Assembly (NCBI GenBank): GCA_014859065.1
Contig: JACUUU010000006.1
Coordinates: forward strand, 1-33,943
Direction: 5' to 3'
Length of the DNA: 33,943 nt
Source of the DNA: Anaerolineales bacterium
GTDB taxonomy: Bacteria; Chloroflexota; Anaerolineae; Anaerolineales; UBA4823
Shown here: piece after piece, positions 26,970 to 33,943 of the stretch
Layout: each line of letters opens with the position of its first letter
Position numbering within the stretch: the stretch's first letter is position 1
The notes under the pieces: model-generated
Databases searched by the model: none
What the model saw: only the letters and a program-made list of their open reading frames with translations
What the model was told of the DNA's origin: nothing
Made by a program: the position numbers and the translations under genes

Positions 26970-27485
26970 ATGACTGTCAAATTTGAGGATTTAGCCGGCA
27001 CCCCCCTAACCGAAAAGGACATTGTCGATGGCAAGGTCTTTTCAATCCATGACCAGATGAATGCATATTTCGCCTGGGATACAGGAATTGCAATTGGTCG
27101 TTATCTGGCAGGTTTGTACGAGGGCATGATAATAGGAGCACACTGTCATAACTGCCAGTTGACCGTCGTCCCACCTCGGACTGTATGCGAGTGGTGTTTT
27201 CGTCCTATGGATCATTTTGTCCCGCTCAAAGACACAGGCAGGATAAATACTTACTCCTTATGTTATGTAACCTGGGATGTGCAAAGGATCAAAACACCGG
27301 AAATACCAGCTGTAATTGAAATAGATGGTGCTTCACCAATGCATGGCATTATGCACAAATTGGGAGAAGTAGATCCTGAAAAAATCCATATTGACATGAA
27401 AGTCCAAGCGGTTTGGCTGCCTGCCGAAGAACGGCAGGGAGCTATAACCGACATTTGTTACTTCAAACCAATCGAGGAGGAGTAA
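26970..27485 (+). CDS. Zn-ribbon OB-fold (DUF35) protein, copy 1
   Basis: Start ATG 26970. CHNCQLTVVPPRTVCEWC zinc ribbon, then an OB-fold-like region GRINTYSLCYVTWD. Confidence 0.85.
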   Translation: MTVKFEDLAGTPLTEKDIVDGKVFSIHDQMNAYFAWDTGIAIGRYLAGLYEGMIIGAHCHNCQLTVVPPRTVCEWCFRPMDHFVPLKDTGRINTYSLCYVTWDVQRIKTPEIPAVIEIDGASPMHGIMHKLGEVDPEKIHIDMKVQAVWLPAEERQGAITDICYFKPIEEE

Positions 27486-27487
27486 CC

Positions 27488-27952
27488 ATGACATTACTCG
27501 AGCGAGACCCACAAGCACCACCAGTTTGGCTGGATAACTTGCCAATAACCAACCGTTATACTTTCGGCCTGGCAGGAGACCGTTTTTTCCGCGCATTAGC
27601 TGAAGAAAGTAAAATGTTGGGAACTCATTGTGCCAATTGTAACCACACATATGTTCCAGCTACCTCCTTCTGTGAAAGGTGTCTTGGAAAACTTGATGAT
27701 TGGGTAGATGTCGGTACAGTTGGTCAAGTTCATACATTTACTATATTATATAAAGATGTTGATGGTTCTACTCGCCAATCTCCCGAAATCATCGTATTTG
27801 TTCGCATTGGAGATGGCGGAATTGTGCATAAATTGAATGGAATTGAACCAGATGCAGTAACCATTGGAATGCAAGTCGAGGCAGTATTCAAACCAAAAGC
27901 AGAACGAAAGGGAAATATTCTCGATATCGCTTACTTCCGTCCGGTTACATAA
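27488..27952 (+). CDS. Zn-ribbon OB-fold (DUF35) protein, copy 2
   Basis: Start ATG 27488, 2 nt after the previous stop, RBS GGAGGAG. CANCNHTYVPATSFCERC, then GQVHTFTILYKDVDG. Confidence 0.87.
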   Translation: MTLLERDPQAPPVWLDNLPITNRYTFGLAGDRFFRALAEESKMLGTHCANCNHTYVPATSFCERCLGKLDDWVDVGTVGQVHTFTILYKDVDGSTRQSPEIIVFVRIGDGGIVHKLNGIEPDAVTIGMQVEAVFKPKAERKGNILDIAYFRPVT

Positions 27953-27962
27953 CCAAGTTCAG

Positions 27963-28718
27963 GTGAACCAGGATTATGGCACACTCGTGGCTGAATATCG
28001 TGGAAAACCAATAACCAGCCGCGAAAGAACCCTGTTTTTTGTACCAGCCAGCATGGTTTCTCTGGCCATGCTGGCTGTTGGGTTATGGAATTATTTTTAT
28101 GGATATGAAAATTTTGGTCCAGCTGCTGCTTTAAGCTGGAGCACAACCTGGCTAATTCTTGCACTCTTCATCTCTTTATTATTATTAATTGTCCTTACAC
28201 TTCGTCTTCTATTAGCATCGGGTTACTTTGCCCTATATGATATTGGTGTTGTTGTCAGATCCAATCTTTGCAAAAAGCGCTTGATCAGTTGGTCTATGAT
28301 AGAGGGAATTGCTGTTTCAACAACCCGAGAGCATTTCTTTGGAAACCGTATTCGCGATAAACATCTTGCAGTGCTTGCTACAAAAAAGAAACATCCGATA
28401 ATAATTGATTGGCGGCTAGAGGACCACATTGACTTGATAGAAAGCATTAAAAAGATGCTGTACCCAAAATTGCTTCCGGAGCTCAAAAAGAGCCTTAACT
28501 CTGGCAGAACAATTTCATTTGGTAAGATTGCAATAAATCAAAGGGGAATAAGCCTTAGAAGGAGTTTTACACCTTGGGAGCAGGTAACGCGTGTTTACCT
28601 GCAATCAGGCTTTCTGGTGGTAGAATTACATCCAATTGGAAAACGTCGCCTACCAATCAAAAACATTTTCAACCTGGAGATCCTTCTCTATTTGATTGAT
28701 GAGCATATCGAACCTTAA
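27963..28718 (+). CDS. Two-TM membrane protein with basic C-terminal region, possibly PH-like/DUF6585-like
   Basis: ORF 27864..28718; likely GTG start near 27963, after the DUF35 stop. YRGKPITSRERTLFFVPASMVSLAMLAVGLWNYFYG and LILALFISLLLLIVLTLRLLLASGYFALYDIGVVVR. Confidence 0.55.
   Translation: MNQDYGTLVAEYRGKPITSRERTLFFVPASMVSLAMLAVGLWNYFYGYENFGPAAALSWSTTWLILALFISLLLLIVLTLRLLLASGYFALYDIGVVVRSNLCKKRLISWSMIEGIAVSTTREHFFGNRIRDKHLAVLATKKKHPIIIDWRLEDHIDLIESIKKMLYPKLLPELKKSLNSGRTISFGKIAINQRGISLRRSFTPWEQVTRVYLQSGFLVVELHPIGKRRLPIKNIFNLEILLYLIDEHIEP
28045..28077. repeat. Perfect 12 bp inverted repeat inside the membrane-protein CDS
   Basis: CAGCCAGCATGG-TTTCTCTGG-CCATGCTGGCTG. Confidence 0.7.
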
Positions 28719-28732
28719 CTTCAAAGGCTACC

Positions 28733-31300
28733 ATGATAAATTTCCCTTACTCAAACTTATCATTTGCTAAGTTGATTACAAAGGTACCAAAATTAAAATT
28801 TATAATCCAGAGACATTTGCTTCTGATTCTAGCTGTATTATTCTTTTTAGCGAATTCAAGTTGTAATTCCGAGTTAGCCCTTCCAATTTTTCCACAACCA
28901 ACTCCATTACCTGTCACCACAGCACCTGAGGAGCATCTTCCCAAAGCTATGGTAACTTTTAATGTCAAATTACCTTCCCTCATAACTGATGATGAAATCG
29001 TCACAATCGACTTCCTTGATGAAGTCACAGGTATGGTGTTCAACATTGAACAGCACGAAATGGGGATATCTGATGATTTAAATTACACGATAAGTTTGCC
29101 TCTCACCATTGGTTCAATTGTTAAGTACCGCTATTCACGGGCAGGATTTTTCACCTCAAATGAATACGCCTCTGAAGGGCGTCCAATCCGATATCGTTTG
29201 TATCATGTCGAAGCACCTGGGGTGGTTTCTGATACAATCTCTGGTTGGAGTGATGCACCCTACTCAGGAGACACAGGCCGTATCATCGGACGAGCGGTTG
29301 ACACAAGTACTTCAGATCCACTACCTAATATTCTCATTACCGCAGGAGGAATTCATAGTTTTACCGCATCAGATGGCTCTTTTGTATTAGAAGGATTACC
29401 TCCTGGAACACACAACCTGGTTGCGTATGCATTAGATGGCACATATCGCACTTTTCAACAAGGTGCAACAATTGCAGCCAACCTGACTACTCCGGTACCA
29501 TTAAGGATATCAAAAGCCCCTTTGGTTAATATCGTATTTACTGTCAAAGTTCCTGAAAATACGATGCCAGCGGTCCCTATTAGAATAGCAGGAAACCTTT
29601 CACAATTTGGTAATTCTTTTGGTGACTTATCTGGTGGGGTAAATTCGCTGGCAGTTCGAATGCCCGAACTGTCAACTCTACCAGATGGTAGACTTAGATT
29701 GGCATTATCTCTCCCAGCTGGTGCATATATCCGCTATAAATACACATTAGGTGACGGATTTTGGAATGCCGAACACGACTTGGAAGGAAATTTACGTCTC
29801 CGCCATTTTATTGTGCCTGAAACAAATGAAGTAATCGAAGATGTGATCGATACATGGTCCGATCAGAAAGCTGGCGCGATACTATTCAATCTAACTGTCC
29901 CCAGCAACACCCCTAATGATGACCATATTTCTATCCAGTTTAACCATTACGATTGGACAGAGCCCATTCCAATGTGGAGATTGGGAGAGCATCGCTGGGT
30001 ATTTATCCTTTATAGTCCGTTTGACAACCTGGGATCATTTGGGTATCGCTACTGCCGCAACGATCAGTGCAATCGGGCGGATGATGTTTTAACCCATGGC
30101 AGTGATTCTTTCGGTCGAGTGATTGAAACGAAAGATGAACTTCAAACCATCGAGGACGTTGTCGAGAATTGGTTATGGTTAGATCCACTACCATCCCCTG
30201 TTGCCATCACCACCACAGAGGTTCGCCAACGAGAGACAAGTTTCATGGCTGGTGTTGAATTCCAATCTTATTATCACCCATCCTGGGCTATCCATCTCGA
30301 TTCTGCCTTCGAGGATGTGCGGTCATTGGGGGCAAATTGGGTTGTGATAACACCTACCTGGACTGTTACCCAACTATCACCACCAATATTTGAACCCGTC
30401 CCAGGTCGCGATCCACTTTGGTTCGACATGGTGCATTTATTGACTCTACCTGAGAATTATGATCTAAAGGTTGCTTTACACCCAACCCCCAATTTTCCAA
30501 TTTCTGTGGATGAATGGTGGGAGAATGCAACCAAAGATTCCGACTGGTGGACAAAATGGTTTGAAAACTATCGCCGATTTATCTTCAATTTTGCTTTACT
30601 GGCTGAAAGTCAACAGGCTGAAGCGCTAATTTTGGGTGGAGACTGGATACTACCCGCATTACCTGATGGGCGCCTTCCGAACCACACATCCAGCAATGTC
30701 CTTGAGGATGCGGAATCACGTTGGCTCGATCTGATCTCTGAAATTCGAGTAGTGTTTTCAGGAAAAATCATGTGGGCTTTATCAATAGAACGTGGCTTGT
30801 CCAATCTTCCTGATTTCCTGGAGGAGGTGGACGAAATCTACCTCCTTTGGTCACTCCCACTTGCGGAAGAACCCGGCAGCAGTGAAGCAGACTTACATAT
30901 GAGAGCTGCTGAAATATTGGATGGGACAGTTAGAAATCTCCAAAGAAATCTTGGCAATCCATTGATCATTGCTATCGAGTATCCATCCGCCGAAGGGAGT
31001 TCCACAGCCTGCCTTCCTGACCCATTATCAACAACAACTATCACATGTTTAGATATTGAGCTTCTCGCTGCGCCTCACCCCGATATCTCTTCAATAAGAT
31101 TAGATCTTGAAGAACAAGCTCTGATATATAATTCCTTGCTTGTTGCTATAAATGAGCGTGACTTCGTAAATGGATTTATCTCAAGAGGATACTATCCACC
31201 TGCTGTCCTAAAAGATAAATCCGCCTCGATCCATGGAAAACCCGCTGGCTCAGTCCTGGGATATTGGTTTCCCAGAATTTTAGGTCTCACCTCTGATTAA
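28733..31300 (+). CDS. Large modular secreted/surface protein: three similar beta-domains, a carboxypeptidase-regulatory-like insert, and a glycosidase-like C-terminal region
   Basis: 855 aa; N-terminal hydrophobic segment ending LFFLANSSC, then Pro/Thr linker; three similar blocks each ending near ...W; insert GRIIGRAVDTSTSDPLPNILITAGG...SDGSFVLEGLPPGTHNLVAYA; C-terminal MAGVEFQSYYHPSWAIHL...LGANWVVITPTWTV. Confidence 0.65.
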   Translation: MINFPYSNLSFAKLITKVPKLKFIIQRHLLLILAVLFFLANSSCNSELALPIFPQPTPLPVTTAPEEHLPKAMVTFNVKLPSLITDDEIVTIDFLDEVTGMVFNIEQHEMGISDDLNYTISLPLTIGSIVKYRYSRAGFFTSNEYASEGRPIRYRLYHVEAPGVVSDTISGWSDAPYSGDTGRIIGRAVDTSTSDPLPNILITAGGIHSFTASDGSFVLEGLPPGTHNLVAYALDGTYRTFQQGATIAANLTTPVPLRISKAPLVNIVFTVKVPENTMPAVPIRIAGNLSQFGNSFGDLSGGVNSLAVRMPELSTLPDGRLRLALSLPAGAYIRYKYTLGDGFWNAEHDLEGNLRLRHFIVPETNEVIEDVIDTWSDQKAGAILFNLTVPSNTPNDDHISIQFNHYDWTEPIPMWRLGEHRWVFILYSPFDNLGSFGYRYCRNDQCNRADDVLTHGSDSFGRVIETKDELQTIEDVVENWLWLDPLPSPVAITTTEVRQRETSFMAGVEFQSYYHPSWAIHLDSAFEDVRSLGANWVVITPTWTVTQLSPPIFEPVPGRDPLWFDMVHLLTLPENYDLKVALHPTPNFPISVDEWWENATKDSDWWTKWFENYRRFIFNFALLAESQQAEALILGGDWILPALPDGRLPNHTSSNVLEDAESRWLDLISEIRVVFSGKIMWALSIERGLSNLPDFLEEVDEIYLLWSLPLAEEPGSSEADLHMRAAEILDGTVRNLQRNLGNPLIIAIEYPSAEGSSTACLPDPLSTTTITCLDIELLAAPHPDISSIRLDLEEQALIYNSLLVAINERDFVNGFISRGYYPPAVLKDKSASIHGKPAGSVLGYWFPRILGLTSD

Positions 31301-31457
31301 TCCGGGCTGACATCCTGCATTTTACTCATTTCCTAGTTTTCTTGGGGATAATTCTAATTCTAAGTGTACATCCTTAAAATCCCATGGATTGAATATATAA
31401 GCTACATAGAAAAATGCAATTTTCCAATCCAAAATACATATTTTGCAAATAATCTTG

Positions 31458-31466
31458 TGGTATAAT
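31458..31466 (+). promoter_or_regulatory. Extended -10 promoter TGGTATAAT
   Basis: TGG-TATAAT, 9 nt upstream of ATG 31476. Confidence 0.5.
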
Positions 31467-31475
31467 CAAAAATAC

Positions 31476-31958
31476 ATGGACAGAGAGACGCACTTTCCAG
31501 CAAACATAAACGGGGAGTCTCCACCACCCGAAGCGGAAACTTCTAAAGATCACGAAGACAAGCGCAAACAACGATGGACAATAATAGGGCTGGCTCTTGC
31601 AGGTCTGATCTTGATTGGTTTGTTGGTTGTAGCAGTGATTTACCTGGTGAACCCAGCTACTCCAACAACCAGAATACGTGACATCTTTATAATTCTAATG
31701 GCTCTCGAATTCCTCGTCGTAGGGGTAGCACTGATAATTTTAATCGTCCAATTAGCCAGCCTGATTAATTTGCTGCAAAATGAAGTTAAACCAATCCTTG
31801 ATTCTACCAAAGAAACCAGTCACACCTTACGAGGGACTGCGCTTTTCCTCAGTGACAATTTGGTCGAACCGGTTATTAAGTTGAGTGGATATGTCGCATC
31901 TATGCAGCGAATGGTTAGTTTATTCGGTTTTATCCGCAAACCAAAAGGAAAAATATAA
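31476..31958 (+). CDS. Membrane protein, DUF948-like (YtxG-like)
   Basis: ORF 31443..31958; start ATG 31476 (MDRETHFPANING). Two TM helices, then amphipathic LASLINLLQNEVKPILDSTKETSHTLRGTALFLSDNLVEPVIKL; followed by a YtxH gene. Confidence 0.6.
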   Translation: MDRETHFPANINGESPPPEAETSKDHEDKRKQRWTIIGLALAGLILIGLLVVAVIYLVNPATPTTRIRDIFIILMALEFLVVGVALIILIVQLASLINLLQNEVKPILDSTKETSHTLRGTALFLSDNLVEPVIKLSGYVASMQRMVSLFGFIRKPKGKI

Positions 31959-31980
31959 TCAAGAAAGGAGATTTAATGCG

Positions 31981-32364
31981 ATGGCTGATCGAAATGGAGA
32001 ATTTGGTTCCTTTATCATCGGATTCATCATTGGTGGGTTAGCAGGCGCAGCTGCTGCCCTTTTGCTGGCACCACAATCAGGGGAAGAAACCCGCACACTT
32101 ATTCGCGAGAAAAGTATCGAATTAAAAGATAAAGCAACAGAAACTGCTGAGGAAGCTCGTCAACGAGCAGAAGAAGCTGCTGCAGATGCGCGTGCCCGCG
32201 CTGATGAGATTGCTAAACATGCTCGGGAAGCAGTTGAAGATCTTCGCCATAGAAGTCAAGAAATTGTGGAACAACAGAAAGAACGCATCGAATCTGCAGT
32301 GGAAGCTGGGAAAGAAGCAGCTCAACGAAAGAAAGAAGAGCTTGGGGGAGAAAAATCAGCGTAA
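31981..32364 (+). CDS. YtxH domain-containing protein with a long amphipathic Ala/Glu/Arg-rich tail
   Basis: Start ATG 31981. FIIGFIIGGLAGAAAALLLAPQSGEETR, followed by a repetitive helical segment. Confidence 0.88.
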   Translation: MADRNGEFGSFIIGFIIGGLAGAAAALLLAPQSGEETRTLIREKSIELKDKATETAEEARQRAEEAAADARARADEIAKHAREAVEDLRHRSQEIVEQQKERIESAVEAGKEAAQRKKEELGGEKSA

Positions 32365-32396
32365 AATTTTGCTGATAAGATTGATAACCTGTAGAT

Positions 32397-32430
32397 TAAT
32401 AAAAGACCGGATTAAACCGGTCTTTTATTA
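32397..32430. terminator. Bidirectional rho-independent terminator
   Basis: TAATAAAAGACCGG-ATTAAA-CCGGTCTTTTATTA, perfect 14 bp stem with A/T tracts both sides, between convergent genes. Confidence 0.92.
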
Positions 32431-32454
32431 CCACCTAAATAGGAAGCCTGAAAA

Positions 32455-33943
32455 TTATCTCTCACCATCATTAAGTTCTCCCATAACTTGTATTACTGCT
32501 GCTAAAACGTCTCTAGCCAAGACAGAAGCGGTTGTGCCTAAATTTTCAGCTGCAATTAAACCTGCCTTGGCGTGTATCCAGCAACCACACACAGCCGCAA
32601 AAAATGGCTCTACACCTTGTGCCAGAAGTCCGACGATCAACCCAGACAGTACATCCCCAGTGCCTGCCCGCGCTAACGCAGGCGTGGCTATAGGGATAAC
32701 AGTGGTTCTCCCATCTGGAGAGGCAACAACTGTATTCGCTCCTTTCAAAACTAACACTTTATCCCACTCTTGAGCATATTTTTCAGCGATCTCGAGCCTG
32801 TTGGCCTGAATTTCAGGAACTGTCAACCCGGTTAAAACCGACATTTCCCCAGGATGAGGGGTCAGTACAGAATTAGAAGGTAAGATTTGAGGCCAATTTT
32901 CGATTTTTGTTAGCAGCTTTAAACCATCAGCGTCAATAATGAGTGGTAGTTTCGAAGGTCCATCGTTGGAAACCACTTTGTTTGCGTGAAGAAATCTCTG
33001 CATGAACTTCTCAGTTGGCAGCTTAGTCCCAAAGCCTGGACCAAGCATGATTGCAGTAGCCCGATCCATATTTTCCAATAATACATCAACAGCTGCTTCA
33101 TCAATTACTCCAGATTCATATGGCAACAATAACCAGGTCGACTCTGGAAAATTCCCTGATATGGCTGCATGTAGAGGTTGTGGAACTGCCAATGTGATTA
33201 ATCCAGCGCCAACCCGAAATGCTGCTTCACCGGCCAGGAGAGCAGCACCTGTGTAATTAAGCGATCCAGCAACCAAAATAGCTGTGCCAAAAGTCCCTTT
33301 ATGAGCATCAAAAGGTCGAGCCGGAATATGGGCTTGAATCATTTCTCGGTAAGCTAAATTCCTTTTTACTGAATTCCACACCGGTAGAGATAAAGATTCA
33401 TCCTCCAGACCAATATCAACCAGCCACATTTGACCGATTAGATTGTATGTTGGAAACTGCAATAATCCAGTTTTCACTGCTGCCATGGTAACTGTCAAAT
33501 CAGCCGGGATACACTGCGGTGCTGCTTCTCCACTCTCACAGTCAACGCCAGAAGGACAGTCAACAGCCACCACTTTAGGTGGATTTTCCATTTGAGCGAG
33601 CCAATCATTGACATTCTCCAGAAATTCAGCAATTTCTTCTTTGAGTGGTAGTTTTATTCCTGTCCCCAAAATGCCATCTAATAAGACCGCATGCTCGGAT
33701 ATTAATTTTCTGAGAGGTTCATAGTCTTTTTGATCGTCAACCAATTTAATTTTTCCCCCAACTTCGCTCAATCGGTTGACTAGAGGATCATCTGGCTTTC
33801 GAGGCCGAACTATATAAGCTGTAGTATTCCACCCCTGCTGTGCAAGATAAAATAACGCAACTAAGCCATCTCCCCCATTATTGCCTGATCCGACCAGGGC
33901 TAAGATTCCCTCCATCTTCAAATTTCCATAATTTTCCTCGATA
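32455..33943 (-). CDS. Bifunctional NAD(P)H-hydrate epimerase / ADP-dependent (S)-NAD(P)H-hydrate dehydratase (5' end outside window)
   Basis: YjeF_N motif LVGSGNNGGDGLVA; dehydratase region AHKGTFGTAILVAGS, LTPHPGEM, ARAGTGDVLSGLIVGLLAQG. The frame is open to the window edge. Confidence 0.93.
   Translation of the reverse strand, partial: IEENYGNLKMEGILALVGSGNNGGDGLVALFYLAQQGWNTTAYIVRPRKPDDPLVNRLSEVGGKIKLVDDQKDYEPLRKLISEHAVLLDGILGTGIKLPLKEEIAEFLENVNDWLAQMENPPKVVAVDCPSGVDCESGEAAPQCIPADLTVTMAAVKTGLLQFPTYNLIGQMWLVDIGLEDESLSLPVWNSVKRNLAYREMIQAHIPARPFDAHKGTFGTAILVAGSLNYTGAALLAGEAAFRVGAGLITLAVPQPLHAAISGNFPESTWLLLPYESGVIDEAAVDVLLENMDRATAIMLGPGFGTKLPTEKFMQRFLHANKVVSNDGPSKLPLIIDADGLKLLTKIENWPQILPSNSVLTPHPGEMSVLTGLTVPEIQANRLEIAEKYAQEWDKVLVLKGANTVVASPDGRTTVIPIATPALARAGTGDVLSGLIVGLLAQGVEPFFAAVCGCWIHAKAGLIAAENLGTTASVLARDVLAAVIQVMGELNDGER

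Noticed and set aside
33900-33943. The nnrE/nnrD ORF appears to lack its N-terminus, suggesting truncation.
   Set aside because: The frame stays open from the TTG at 33921 to the window edge, so the gene simply continues outside the window.
1-33943. CRISPR arrays, tRNA/rRNA genes, insertion sequences, prophage or defence genes.
   Set aside because: No direct-repeat arrays, tRNA-like motifs, transposase or integrase motifs were noticed; the gene content is mostly core chromosomal. A tRNAscan/ISfinder search would be decisive.

Overview
This 33.9 kb window looks like a typical bacterial chromosome segment. Gene content and style (Suf operon with SufU, Pro/Thr-rich linkers, MoaD-MoaE fusion, thiolase/DUF35 genes) suggest Chloroflexota (Anaerolineae-like); that placement is inference. 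In order it contains: a minus-strand suf operon (sufC-sufB-sufD-small unknown ORF-sufS-sufU) divergent from a SufR-like regulator plus a SufT/DUF59 gene; rpsF-ssb-rpsR; a parvulin-type foldase; a minus-strand block moaC-moaD/E fusion-threonine synthase-fabF-rnc-smc; plus-strand ftsY, prfB (programmed +1 frameshift), rpmF, fabD, fabG, an Asp23-family gene, nusB, tatA/B and tatC; an operon of two divergent thiolase-fold proteins and two zinc-ribbon OB-fold (DUF35) proteins; a membrane protein; a large putative surface protein with three similar beta-domains and a glycosidase-like region; a DUF948-like/YtxH pair; and an nnrE/nnrD gene cut by the window edge. No tRNA, rRNA, CRISPR or transposon was recognised. 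The strongest leads are the thiolase/DUF35 quartet, in which both thiolases lack canonical catalytic motifs; the duplicated ~30 bp element next to both -35 boxes of the divergent suf promoters; the small unknown ORF inside the suf operon; and the 855-aa modular surface protein.
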